From positions 1 to 51,686 of the IMG/VR virus record IMGVR_UViG_3300025108_000075: a DNA stretch of 51,686 bases, one strand, 5' to 3'. Below, piece after piece: positions 38,201 to 45,620 of this stretch. The position numbers and the translations under genes were made by a program. Numbering within the stretch: position 1 is the first letter of the stretch; each line of letters opens with the position of its first letter. A model generated the notes under the pieces. The model saw only the letters and a list, made by a program, of their open reading frames with translations, made no database searches and was not told the DNA's origin. This stretch comes from a virus.

Positions 38201-41200
38201 TTTTGAGATAGCAGTAAATTGATTACTTGAGTAGAAGAATTGATTTCATATCCAGCCTCAAAGGATCCAGTGATATTTCTGACACCAATTTCATTCTCTT
38301 CAGAAATGTCTCTAATAATTTCACCAGTTGCACCTGTAGTCTCTTGAGTGATAATATCACCCTCAAATGCAAAGAAACTAGAAAGAGATGTCAATAAAGC
38401 TGCTTTGGTTTCTTTAGATTCAATACTAGAGACAGTCTTGCCAAATGTAGATGCAACAATGCCAGCAGCACCAGATCCACCAGTGCCACTGTCATCTACG
38501 TATATTCTTGATCCAATTTGGAATGTAGGTTGAGAATCTTCAATGCTTACTGTATTAACAAATCCTTTACTTACAGTATCAATATACGCAACTTCTCCAG
38601 AACCATTCTTCAACGTTCCTGGAATGAACAAACGTTCGGATGTAGTAGGAATAGATCTTTGAGTTACTTTACTTTCGTAGTTGGACCTAACTGGTAAAGA
38701 ATAAAAGTTATCTCCAAGGATATAAGGATATACAGGAGTATTACTAGCATCAATAGTTACAAAGTATGCATATGTACCTTGTGGATATTCTGGTGTGACG
38801 CAGAATCTACCATTGTTAACATCAAGGCGAGTCTTACCTGTATCAACAGTAGCAATCCATTCATAGTCATCAACGAAGGTGCCCATGTCATATGGAGCAT
38901 CAACAGGACCATCAGTTCTTGAATTCTTAAGCTGATATCCACTATTCATCCTCGCAATAGAGGATTGATTCGATAGCGGGTTGCTAAAACCGTAAGGACC
39001 GTAAATAGGATTACCATCATAGGCATAACCTAGGATAGGCGAGTGTGTTAAAGTAGAAGTCTCTTGGAATTGAGTTGGCGTTAAATTGTCCCCTAGTCTA
39101 AAACGAAGGCGTTTGGGGTTTGCAACCACTCCATAGTAAAACTCATTTTCTATGAGGTCTTTTATTGCAAGACCACCATTATCATCAATGAAATTAGAAT
39201 TATTAAAAAATCGGTCTTTTACCCAACGGTAAATTGTGGCAGTTGCAGTAGCAGGATTATTTCTTGCCTCTTCTACAATTTCTACTCGTACATTCTCTTG
39301 AGTGTAGAATTTACCGCCATCAACTTTTTCAAATCCAGTAATCTTACCTTTGGTATCAACAGTCGCTCTAAATTCTCCAAATCTACCTTTTCCTGCCAAA
39401 TCGGTAATAATAACAACTGGAGGTGCTGAATAATATTCTCCAGCGTTAATTAGACGAATACTAGTAATTTCACCAGAAGTTACAATAGCTTCTGCTACAC
39501 CATTTCTTCCACTGACAATTTCTACTAGAGGGTCTGCTGTGAAATTCTTATTGAGACGAGTAAATACAGAGTTTACAGTATCACCGACTAAAGTTGACAA
39601 AGCTAGTTGTTCTTCGCCATTAATAAGGACAAAAGGAGGTTTTGTATATCCAGAACCTCTGGAGGTCAATGTGTAAGATTGGATGTTGCCATATGCAATT
39701 TGATCCTCGCTCTTATATCCAAAAGCAATACTACCATCTACAAATACACCAATATCTCTAAATGGCGTTTTATATACTTCAGTAGTTGTACTGGTAGATT
39801 TTGGTATCAGCTTGAGTTGATTAGCATCAACTAGATTGGGTTGATCCTGACCAGTAAGAATAGGTGTGGATGGATATGAAGATGTTGCAATATAGTAATA
39901 CTGACCATCTTGATAGACGGCACTAACATCAGCCAAATATTTTTGGAGTGGAAGACCTACACCAGGATTAAGAGGAACCGAAGCAACAGCACCAGTGGTA
40001 TTTACTTTCCACCTTACAGATCTAGTTGATTCGTCATAAATGATTGTATTTCTAGTTTCAAATCCAGGTTTAGAGATCTGGATCTTATCTCCCTTCTGGG
40101 AGTAAGGATATACTTGATCTGGAGAAAGTTTTGTTAGAATGCCATATAGAAGCAAACTAACATCGTCACTTCTTACATTAGAGTAACTAGTTACAATGTC
40201 ACCGACATTATGAATTCTCGTGACAGTTCCACGTTCTTTGATAATAAACTGTCTAGCAGTCTTTCCTTCATACTCAATGATCTCGCCATTGATCTGTACA
40301 AACCCTTCTTCGGAACTCCAACCTAAAGTAGAGTCTACAGTGATTGTATCGTTAGTTGTAAGAGAGGTCCCCAAAACCCTGTCCAGCACTGTCTTTTGGG
40401 GGATGTTAAAATCGCCATTTACAGAAACAGGATCGATAATTAAATTATAAAGACCATAGTCTCCTACTTTACCAATTTGGATTATATTCTCTACATTAGC
40501 AGATGCATATGACGATCCAATAGAATTCTTATCCTCTTGCTGGATAATAGTCTTACCAATCAATTTATTGGCATCACCACTTAAAACGATTGCTTGTATT
40601 GCAAATACAGCAGACCAATCAGATTCCGATACTTTTACGGTGCTATCTTTTGGAAAGTATGTAGTTGGAATATCATCAGCTCTCTTTGATACAATAGTAT
40701 TGAAGATGAATCTGATAGATTTGTTGCCACCTTTAGTTTTGTAAAAATCTCCAATGTTCTTGATCAGGAGTCTCTTATCTACATCATCCTTCAAGTATGC
40801 TTCTGGAAAGTTAACTAGGTACTCTCGCTCAAATGCCCTTACAAAGGCATACAAGAACAAATGACTTAAGTTATGTACATCTTCACCAACCAAGTGGTCT
40901 ACTGCTGATGTAGACACAAATGTGGATTCATTATGCAGGTCTCCGAGAATGGTTGTACCACTCACTCCTCTAGAGACATCTAAAAATTCTGTAGCTGTTC
41001 TCTCTTTATAGAAACAGATTTCTGTTCCAACTCTAATATATCCGTTCTTCTCTGGAAATGAACTAGCATCAGCGACTACCAAAGTCGTGGAGGATGCATT
41101 TACAGTCAAAGCAACTGTAGTAGATTCTTTCAGTAAATTTTTCTCATAAAAATCGACATCACGATATTTCGTAATGTTGCTGATGATATCAAGAGGTTGA

Positions 41201-41316
41201 CCGACTGATTCCTGTTGTCGATAGTATGCTTCTAAAATACTCGAAAAGTTTTCGTATTCAGAAACAATAAACCCAGGAAGTTGGTCTTCAATTAGAGCCG
41301 AAATCTGTGTACTCAT
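32236..41316 (-). CDS. Giant baseplate protein in the gp7 position (3026 residues)
   Basis: It lies between gp6 (stop four bases before its ATG) and gp8, where T4 has gp7 (1032 residues). Visible modules: an N-terminal helical region (IEDQLPGFIVSEYENF) with a G.EI.fY..R.......RG.sGT unit (about 90-130), repeated near 330, 1490 and at the C-terminus (GKELVTYTSKLSDRLIGVTR); a YHYH-type domain near 755-870 (ILGYAYDGNPIYGPYG); a cupredoxin-like domain near 1385-1475 (PGHSVHVV, then YVCVTHPEA with Ala in place of Met); GSGYT..PP modules near 560, 1834 and 2717; and SFDGRTRIFDL near 2250. The inferred role is baseplate wedge core with added surface modules. Homology to T4 gp7 is positional; I cannot show it by sequence. 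Confidence 0.85.
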   Translation of the reverse strand: MSTQISALIEDQLPGFIVSEYENFSSILEAYYRQQESVGQPLDIISNITKYRDVDFYEKNLLKESTTVALTVNASSTTLVVADASSFPEKNGYIRVGTEICFYKERTATEFLDVSRGVSGTTILGDLHNESTFVSTSAVDHLVGEDVHNLSHLFLYAFVRAFEREYLVNFPEAYLKDDVDKRLLIKNIGDFYKTKGGNKSIRFIFNTIVSKRADDIPTTYFPKDSTVKVSESDWSAVFAIQAIVLSGDANKLIGKTIIQQEDKNSIGSSYASANVENIIQIGKVGDYGLYNLIIDPVSVNGDFNIPQKTVLDRVLGTSLTTNDTITVDSTLGWSSEEGFVQINGEIIEYEGKTARQFIIKERGTVTRIHNVGDIVTSYSNVRSDDVSLLLYGILTKLSPDQVYPYSQKGDKIQISKPGFETRNTIIYDESTRSVRWKVNTTGAVASVPLNPGVGLPLQKYLADVSAVYQDGQYYYIATSSYPSTPILTGQDQPNLVDANQLKLIPKSTSTTTEVYKTPFRDIGVFVDGSIAFGYKSEDQIAYGNIQSYTLTSRGSGYTKPPFVLINGEEQLALSTLVGDTVNSVFTRLNKNFTADPLVEIVSGRNGVAEAIVTSGEITSIRLINAGEYYSAPPVVIITDLAGKGRFGEFRATVDTKGKITGFEKVDGGKFYTQENVRVEIVEEARNNPATATATIYRWVKDRFFNNSNFIDDNGGLAIKDLIENEFYYGVVANPKRLRFRLGDNLTPTQFQETSTLTHSPILGYAYDGNPIYGPYGFSNPLSNQSSIARMNSGYQLKNSRTDGPVDAPYDMGTFVDDYEWIATVDTGKTRLDVNNGRFCVTPEYPQGTYAYFVTIDASNTPVYPYILGDNFYSLPVRSNYESKVTQRSIPTTSERLFIPGTLKNGSGEVAYIDTVSKGFVNTVSIEDSQPTFQIGSRIYVDDSGTGGSGAAGIVASTFGKTVSSIESKETKAALLTSLSSFFAFEGDIITQETTGATGEIIRDISEENEIGVRNITGSFEAGYEINSSTQVINLLLSQNSSYTLGATLALVLFEDPTTEIATGEILNQTVDQNSVRLKVTSGDFADYLDYNEGEVILKSSDLGNTAGTEIVIINQLSRNINITDVDDSIAILETTENHDFGTGDIINITVDPDPATTETTYYVTKKKFQEITLLPNEYRAKVDDTGVGESTVLGLGKDYISGEYTDVPLVFANSALSRSDVVAAKASVSVDTANFDNSGNIGNITITSAGANYKADDILTIDPSAIAKVDAADSDISPILSMVYLNQTEVESYAQKRFFVAEADYPTVVTALGDVGGFFQNDAGGTNLIYISKDDDNFAFTYFVADTEGEDLTTDDTISGVAITSVDVYSPPGSLKPQYRFEDDQGERNPNYEIRVGSTLTLQPMPGHSVHVVSDIELGLKDDGRAQFTIDYTVAGGVTNSGSVTDPIVFVPTVPGVYQYVCVTHPEARGTITVYPAPSAAGPLINVDFVGFGVDRTDVNVTNTFAASVDDLVSIGNEIVKITAVDTDNKNISVARAQEGTIKVNHSNNKDLVSYLPNYRFAAGTRIGTGVNAPVVVSYDNETKKLIVNWDYNATSPVALTTVSSIVDTSNPQKIVTVGSVNDIRDKLLFSTDNTNFLTNPIVDIQKYYFYKFDVSHPSMLNSYLDISTSPNFNVFTEEKEVGLTEPGNAGAFVRIRLGYGANIGEQTRKDVNFTSYYYFLTSSTTDTEGSYLRIVDDPLSGRKEVAYTTDKKVVYKLSDVPQYDGTGDIRYTGKSVGKIHSIKLDNLGSEYDKLPIIKGVVPADGYKAVVNAVRSISTNKIISIDIVTPGQGYSKPEVVVASGLGSGLKAIADVKDGIITQVRITDPGNYTTTPKLEIIETDNKLFFVSDNIGRPQNVNFVRNGSGFHSDSTIRSNYYSPDVFILDTFELDAFRPGETIEQKVNGIIVAQGIVAPNGWRVGSNILRLEDVVGVFKEGQTIIGKSRKKTARIKTISRSSFIPNIVTREKTIGRFTSDRGKVSSSNQRIHDSNFYQDYSYVVRSRTPINQWRDVIKDTTHPAGFKMFGEVYVESEGVSDMPSDQKAFKSTMYLVGPPLAVSSLSTKRTIQQQVIKVKDSRVIRGEGSVSVSDFDETLTRVRELKLSPAFDGRYDPQTGLKIGNKQFTITDAATGTAYTPYNDQEILMTIDGIAQRPGYSFKVVGNQLFFFEPPLGPRVTEDQLVPPQSAYIRAFKFREDTDNARYLKNLKNIADSFDGRTRIFDLNWDDGSVVKTQVNEDLFVYLDGVLQQGSYEIRRFSSPNKTDRIAFVKAPKNYKDLYDSDAFPQELQNETYFYGFGVGLYERLGIDKRIVPYNQNNQYLIYDSNNNVRTIDSTLYAYVYVDGVLQQQDLSYKINGASITFMEPLEYSEQADGSYTCARVDIIRLYGKNYQSTLNIFNYEQDAFYNRATVTFDGAGTYDTISSWYVLNTSDKTSVVQGGRVWGELMSIQKGTGDQWIAILKSQNIDFVAGSDVTFDRFDGDPLTISFTDFSIAYTTNVAGERILNRVEANYIPFLPTNDSFDSYDYRGEILKEHPTLRRGDKIMIDGESEYRNIISSPLFAKTTDYRPGGNASANFFAKVAASDYNGDVLGEGLSVTTTIDTGKVTSLNWNRRELTYFFQNSILINPTAYNYNSPPVLNFIPTNGEGGGAKAQVIVYGGQIIDIILVDGGSGYTAPPRVVISRGYDILRENNHPEFSLVRTIFGGQGEGLNATIQTTSSVIDLYRRNLVEHVAVIQSPNPLGSARLIGRRMDLVTPEIGMGFPFEQDIITHIQYVVATQSPAAIEQPTFVRVFLEAEDIGFESFRVDKTRYFNSGVIALDENPVTYPQFYTQGKLGGTVASFIDYLYLDVGYANVSGITLEQLELTYTQFNGISEGVDTWMENMTLNNTSLTTNGTLFNPGIPSIQELMSYLDAPLLANSIVIYIPDTTNFPDSGKLLVGKELVTYTSKLSDRLIGVTRGVDNTTAEAHTAGQFIRTIGLGTTL

Positions 41317-41319
41317 CTA

Positions 41320-43122
41320 TTACTCTGGATATACCGCGAACTTGCTGTTTGCAACATCTAAATCTAGATACATGTGTCTAGATGCATTAATGTCGTTGTT
41401 ACGTGGGATCACTCGAACCGAGATTCTGTTGTCAAAGAAGGTTCCCTGTAAGATGGTTACATCATATAATTTGATTTCGCCTTCCTCATAATCAACATCA
41501 CCAATATTGTCGTTCAGGACAATCTTTTCACCTGTACCAGGATCCAATCTATATAGGACGATTTTACCATCCCTGTCCTCAAAATAAACTACAACATTAG
41601 GATAAGCAGTTACCTTGAATCCTGTTGACATAACAACAGGTCCATCTTCAGGACATGACAACTTAAATGCATTCTGGAAACAAAGTTCATAGAATGTTGT
41701 AGTATTGATCTGTGGATAGAAATCCTTCCTCATCATTACTGTTGTAGTGTTAGAGGTGATAGAACGATCAGCATTGTCAATCACACCAACATACTTACTA
41801 TATCTAAACTTACCGTTAAACTTCTCGGTGTCAGACAGTTTAGTATAGTCTTCTACAGCATTTGTGACTTTAGATTTAATATCTGTAGGGAATTGATTTG
41901 TAATACGAGTATTGAAGCTGACTCTACTGTCTAACTCCAAATACAAAATTGATGGATCCTTAATCTCTGGAGTGACTGATGCCACAGCATAGTCTTTCAA
42001 TCTAGCAATAATTTGCTTTTTAGTTACACTAGAGAGTGTAGCGCCACTATCAGGTTTGATAACAATCTTGACCTTACCAAATTCAGGGTATCTCTCCTCT
42101 TCACCACCATATGTAATGATGTCAGATACTGCAGGATAAATCTGCCTTACGATAGCACCATAATCCATTGCAGTAACTGCTCTGTTCTGTGTGGCATATA
42201 GTTTGGGGGCATTGAACTTAATCTTATCAATACTCTCAATACCTGCACCACCATCAGCTGCAGAAACTGTCGTGATGTTAGTTACGGTAAGTGGATACGC
42301 AACACCGTTATTATCCTGTAGTATACCACTAAATGTAAATACACTAGCGCCGTTTGCAGCTGCACCAGCAGAAATTAAGTATGATACCTCAACGTAGTTA
42401 TTGTCCTCTAACGCAGAACCAACTACACCATCACCAAAAAAGAGTTGATATTGCTCATCAGCGTTTTCATCTACGTAATAGATCTTGTCAGATGCTCCAA
42501 TATCAATAATATTGTTAATCTGATTGTAGTATGCAAACTCTGATGAGTTCTCGATGGGAAATACTTTGACACGAAGTGTGCTAGTGTCCGCACCGCTGTT
42601 CTTTAGAATGAACTTTTGATTTTTTAATACCGTAGACTTGGTGTAAGTCTCTTCAATCAAAGTTCCTTCTTGGAGTACAACGTTCTCAAAAATTGCTTGA
42701 CCGTTGATAACTCCCGCTTTATAATCATCAATTACGACAAAACGATATAACTGATCATCAAATGTAGTAACAAATCCCGTGCCCTTCTTCAAGGTAATGA
42801 CACTTGGGTATGTTCCTGTAAAATTTACTTGAAAATTAACTGTTGCTTGCGGAGAAACAATAGACTTTGGTTTATATCCTAATTGTTTCGCAAGAGATAC
42901 AACGTTATCACGGAGTGTTGCTGACTCCAAAAACAATTCATTAGCCACCATGTTCGTGTTGAACGCAGTGTAATACGTATTGTATGCTAGTACATCTAGC
43001 AAATTACTCCAAGCAGACCCTTCAAAATCAAAATCGACAAAATCAGTCTGTGCTCTTAAGTAATCTTTGAGCGCAGTCTTGATGTCAGCAAAATCTAAAT
43101 TATTGACTTGAATATACTTCAT
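41320..43122 (-). CDS. 6: Baseplate wedge protein gp6
   Basis: 600 residues, close to T4 gp6 (660). The N-terminus (YIQVNNLDFADIKTALKDYL, followed by DFVDFDFEGSAWSNLLDVLA) shows the gp6/gpJ-like opening in which F.DI...L..yL...t.f.dydfeGS...ll.ll.Y.. is conserved. AYNTYYTAFNTNMVANELF and FLESATLRDNVVSLAK also fit the family. gp6 dimers form the ring that ties the wedges together in T4-type baseplates. The ATG overlaps the gp25 stop by four bases (ATGA at 43119-43122), consistent with coupled production of wedge partners. Full-length and intact. Confidence 0.92.
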   Translation of the reverse strand: MKYIQVNNLDFADIKTALKDYLRAQTDFVDFDFEGSAWSNLLDVLAYNTYYTAFNTNMVANELFLESATLRDNVVSLAKQLGYKPKSIVSPQATVNFQVNFTGTYPSVITLKKGTGFVTTFDDQLYRFVVIDDYKAGVINGQAIFENVVLQEGTLIEETYTKSTVLKNQKFILKNSGADTSTLRVKVFPIENSSEFAYYNQINNIIDIGASDKIYYVDENADEQYQLFFGDGVVGSALEDNNYVEVSYLISAGAAANGASVFTFSGILQDNNGVAYPLTVTNITTVSAADGGAGIESIDKIKFNAPKLYATQNRAVTAMDYGAIVRQIYPAVSDIITYGGEEERYPEFGKVKIVIKPDSGATLSSVTKKQIIARLKDYAVASVTPEIKDPSILYLELDSRVSFNTRITNQFPTDIKSKVTNAVEDYTKLSDTEKFNGKFRYSKYVGVIDNADRSITSNTTTVMMRKDFYPQINTTTFYELCFQNAFKLSCPEDGPVVMSTGFKVTAYPNVVVYFEDRDGKIVLYRLDPGTGEKIVLNDNIGDVDYEEGEIKLYDVTILQGTFFDNRISVRVIPRNNDINASRHMYLDLDVANSKFAVYPE

Positions 43123-43514
43123 CGGGTTCTCTGTAAGAGGAAGTTGACGTTTTGAGGTGGTTCGTCTTGACGACCACGGATAGTGAACTCTATCTCAACA
43201 TCAAAAGCATTATCATCAAAGTTTGGGTCAACTGACAATTCTGTCACATCAACCCTAGACTCGTACAACCTCAAAGTGGTTTTGATTTCTTCTTCGATCA
43301 AACCCGCTGTACCAAAATCAAGTGGTTCAAATAATAATTCGCTAACACCACAACCTAACCGATCATCGAAGAATCTTTCTCCAGGAGTAGTCAATATAAG
43401 ATTAACAACTGACTGTTTAACAGATGCATCGTCTTTGGTTACTAGTAAGTCACCCGTAATTGGGTGAGGCTTCATAGTAACCTTTAAATCTTTAAAAGAC
43501 TGTTGATTGGGCAC
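43119..43514 (-). CDS. 25: Baseplate wedge protein gp25 (lysozyme-like fold family)
   Basis: 131 residues, matching T4 gp25 (132). Diagnostic segments are FKDLKVTMKPHPITGDLL, VKQSVVNLILTTPGERFF and VDVTELSVDPNFDDNAFDVEIEF in part (the IE.ALKRWEPRV-like region reads EIKTTLRLYESRV). gp25 sits at the inner baseplate wedge, contacting gp6 and the sheath start; relatives occur in R-type pyocins and type VI secretion (TssE). The start is GTG (43512-43514) since the first in-frame ATG is 14 codons later, inside the conserved region; no clear Shine-Dalgarno site precedes it. A CATAAATA late-promoter-like box lies 20 bases upstream. Confidence 0.92.
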   Translation of the reverse strand: MPNQQSFKDLKVTMKPHPITGDLLVTKDDASVKQSVVNLILTTPGERFFDDRLGCGVSELLFEPLDFGTAGLIEEEIKTTLRLYESRVDVTELSVDPNFDDNAFDVEIEFTIRGRQDEPPQNVNFLLQRTR

Positions 43515-43532
43515 AATAACACGATTTATTGT

Positions 43533-43661
43533 TTATTTATGGTCCTTTTTCTTATCTTCTGTCTTGCTTTTTTTCAAAAGTTTGTCAGATTCGATTTGAG
43601 TGATAAGAGTCATTCCTGATTTGATAAAATCTTTGCTCTTATCAGTTGGTGAATTACCCAT
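43533..43661 (-). CDS. 42-residue small protein upstream of gp25
   Basis: Read directly: ATG at 43659-43661, stop TAA at 43533-43535. The protein starts MGNSPTDKSKDFIKSGMTLI, continues TQIESDKLLKKSKTEDKKK and ends in a Lys-rich tail. A strong Shine-Dalgarno site (AGGAGA, 43669-43674) lies eight bases before the ATG, inside the 3' end of the 217-residue gene, and the two genes overlap by eight bases. The site and the clean helical, charged composition argue for a real gene. The function is unknown. The position next to gp25/gp6 and the shared transcript suggest a small baseplate assembly helper. Confidence 0.65.
   Translation of the reverse strand: MGNSPTDKSKDFIKSGMTLITQIESDKLLKKSKTEDKKKDHK
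43534..43541 (-). promoter_or_regulatory. T4-type late promoter-like box before gp25 (CATAAATA)
   Basis: Minus-strand CATAAATA overlapping the stop of the 42-residue gene, 20 bases ahead of the gp25 GTG. One mismatch to the late consensus. Confidence 0.55.
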
Positions 43662-44307
43662 TTTCTTTCTCCTGTTGTGTTTGCCAAAAATAATCGTCAG
43701 TGTCTCCTAGGCGTCCCCAGTCGATTCCTGCCTCTACTTGGTATTCTATGGTAGATACTTTAAAGTCAGGGAATTGAGGTTCCTGTGGGGTGATAGAGAG
43801 GTCATACAGACGCATCCTATTATTAGGATACAATGCATACTGACCATTCTCTAATGCAATGCAATTATGTGATTTATGCTCTTGAGGCACTTCACTCACA
43901 TTATTATCTATCACATCTGGATTTGCATGATAGTTATCTAATGTAAACAAGTATTGACCTTTCATCAAACCATGGTCTCTTGTAAAGACCTCACAGTCCA
44001 TTGATGTTACAAATCCTTTGTTCATACATGCAACACCATAATCCATACAATTCCAAAATTGTAGGTTTTCCAGACTCATATCAACATCTGGTGTTTTAGG
44101 TGATCTTACAAATGCACTGATAGGTAGCTTGTCATACATTGCTCCATATGTAGGCAAGTATGTCTCAAAGTAAAAAGCACGCCCAGGTATGCTTTTAGCA
44201 CATACCCAGACGCCCTCTACAAACTCCCCATGCCCATCTTGATGATCTCGTAAGTATTCCCTACGAACCCACACTTTCTCTGCAGGAAGATTGCAAATTA
44301 AATTCAT
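43654..44307 (-). CDS. Hypothetical protein (217 residues) in baseplate cluster
   Basis: The ATG (44305-44307) overlaps the TGA of the 49-residue gene by two bases, so translation is coupled. The protein is a mixed alpha/beta globular one with several Trp and Cys (VWVCAKSIPGRAFYFETYLP, FWNCMDYGVACMNKGFVTS) and an acidic middle (NYHANPDVIDNNVSEVP). No known catalytic motif or membrane segment is visible. YALYPNNRMRLYDLSITPQEP has the look of a loop often seen in cyanophage conserved proteins of this locus, but I cannot name a family. It sits in the transcript started by the sigma70-like promoter at 44477-44505 and may also be read by late transcription. Confidence 0.75.
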   Translation of the reverse strand: MNLICNLPAEKVWVRREYLRDHQDGHGEFVEGVWVCAKSIPGRAFYFETYLPTYGAMYDKLPISAFVRSPKTPDVDMSLENLQFWNCMDYGVACMNKGFVTSMDCEVFTRDHGLMKGQYLFTLDNYHANPDVIDNNVSEVPQEHKSHNCIALENGQYALYPNNRMRLYDLSITPQEPQFPDFKVSTIEYQVEAGIDWGRLGDTDDYFWQTQQEKENG

Positions 44308-44453
44308 CCTTTACCTTGACCACGATAACGCTTCTTTGCACTGTTCCGACTCGATGCTGCATACTTGGTGTTCTTACCATTGCCTTGACGACTCTTCTTT
44401 GGAATTGGTTCAATAAACGAATTGCCCATTAGAGATCGATTAAGCTTTGCCAT
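44304..44453 (-). CDS. 49-residue very basic peptide
   Basis: Read directly: ATG at 44451-44453, TGA at 44304-44306. It starts MAKLNRSLMGNSFIEPIPKK and ends in SAKKRYRGQGKG. About 14 of 49 residues are Lys or Arg with almost no acidic residues, so binding to nucleic acid or an acidic partner is likely. I recall near-identical small ORFs in T4-like cyanophages, annotated as hypothetical. It is the first gene after a near-consensus sigma70 promoter (44477-44505), which is unusual in the late tail region and would allow early expression. The next gene overlaps it by two or three bases (TGATG). Function unknown. Confidence 0.75.
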   Translation of the reverse strand: MAKLNRSLMGNSFIEPIPKKSRQGNGKNTKYAASSRNSAKKRYRGQGKG

Positions 44454-44476
44454 TATTCTAGTGATGAACTTCTATT

Positions 44477-44505
44477 ATTATACCACAGATCTACGTTCCT
44501 GCCAA
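44477..44505 (-). promoter_or_regulatory. Sigma70-type promoter inside the late cluster
   Basis: Minus strand: TTGGCA (-35, 44500-44505), 17-base spacer, TATAAT (-10, 44477-44482), with TGG directly before the -10 (extended -10). The -35 overlaps the end of the PAAR gene. The predicted start site near 44470 is ~17 bases ahead of the 49-residue peptide. Confidence 0.75.
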
Positions 44506-44790
44506 TACCGTGTGTGACCCTTCTGTCATCACGGCACCAAAGGATAACGTATCACCTATACGCATTGTATCCAACATGTTGATTCGGACTCTTGTAGACC
44601 CTTTTACACAAGTATCAGCATGCGGTGGTTTTTTACCACATACATGAATTGCAGTTATATCACCAACTCTTATTGCTGCAAGTTTATTCACAAAGACGTT
44701 CGCTGATCCTGTAATTACAGGTACAGGTGGCCAGCACTGATGACCACTCTCTAGATCTTTTAATCGACTGATTCCACTTCCTGCTGGCAT
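44491..44790 (-). CDS. 5.4: PAAR-repeat tail-tip protein (T4 gp5.4-like)
   Basis: 99 residues; T4 gp5.4 has 97. The pattern of short hydrophobic beta strands with PP.PVITGSANVFVNKLAA and RVGDITAIHVCG..PPHADTC is the PAAR motif. The family forms a sharp cone with one zinc ion held by His and Cys; candidate ligands here are His17, His49, His57, Cys61 and His93. PAAR proteins cap the gp5 or VgrG spike and pierce the cell envelope. It overlaps the 276-residue gene by one base, so the spike components are probably translated together. Intact and close to family length. Confidence 0.9.
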   Translation of the reverse strand: MPAGSGISRLKDLESGHQCWPPVPVITGSANVFVNKLAAIRVGDITAIHVCGKKPPHADTCVKGSTRVRINMLDTMRIGDTLSFGAVMTEGSHTVLAGT

Positions 44791-45620
44791 TAACCTTCTC
44801 TCGCTTCTGCTTGCTTACTTAAACGATATTTAGTACGCTTGGTGTGATTTTGCCAGTTATTATCTACATCGATATATGCTGGGAACTTCCAAATGTATGG
44901 TGGACACGTACTCGTGACTGTGATCTCATAATGAAAACGCAGAGTTTTGATCAGAGACGGCTTATAAGCATGTACATAGTTACTACCCCTCTGTGCTATA
45001 TCATGTACTGCAGGTCCAATAAACTCCCTACCTTCAGGTGTTGCCTGAAACGCAGAGAGCCTTCCCGATCCACCGATCCTCTTTAACTTCTCATCACGCT
45101 TAAAGGTTTTCTGTACTCCAAATCCTCCCTGAAATGTGACGCCCCTCATATTGTCCCTGGTACGTGGTACTACACTACCTTTATAACTTTCTCCAAAACC
45201 TGCCTGCATATCATACATATACTTCTCCGTGTAATTACCAATGAGAGGGATTGGCAATACTAATGTGGTGACTCCAGGTGCTACACGGATACTCCCAAAA
45301 CTCACAGCATCAGTGCCAGGTAGCATTTCTGCTATCGTTGGTACACCTCCCGCTAGTACAATACAACCAGGTGGCATGACACCAATACTGATACCTGTGA
45401 TTAACTCGGGACTCGGCTGTGCAGGACCAGGCGTTCCTCCAGGGCATACCAAGTTCGCTTGAGCAGTGACATTCACTACCCCCACGGTCTCGTAGATATT
45501 CAAGTTCACCCCATCCCGAAACATTCCAGGTATCACAAATGGTCCTGGGGGCGGCAGCATCTTCCACCCAGGTCCAGAACCTAAAGTAAACGATGTTCCA
45601 TCAGGTATGAGAATTGCCAT
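44790..45620 (-). CDS. Baseplate/tail-associated protein next to PAAR (276 residues)
   Basis: The ATG is at 45618-45620, one base over the stop of the upstream gene; its own stop overlaps the PAAR start by one base. Residues 1-140 are rich in Gly, Pro and Val (MAILIPDGTSF, PGPFVIPGMF, LPIPLIGNYTEKYMYD) and look like a beta-structured, spike-associated domain. Residues 150-276 are basic, with many Lys and Arg, and end in NHTKRTKYRLSKQAEAREG. No lysozyme or gp27-type motif is visible. Adjacency and coupling to PAAR suggest a role at the central hub or spike, but I do not recognise a family and give no symbol. Confidence 0.8.
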   Translation of the reverse strand: MAILIPDGTSFTLGSGPGWKMLPPPGPFVIPGMFRDGVNLNIYETVGVVNVTAQANLVCPGGTPGPAQPSPELITGISIGVMPPGCIVLAGGVPTIAEMLPGTDAVSFGSIRVAPGVTTLVLPIPLIGNYTEKYMYDMQAGFGESYKGSVVPRTRDNMRGVTFQGGFGVQKTFKRDEKLKRIGGSGRLSAFQATPEGREFIGPAVHDIAQRGSNYVHAYKPSLIKTLRFHYEITVTSTCPPYIWKFPAYIDVDNNWQNHTKRTKYRLSKQAEAREG

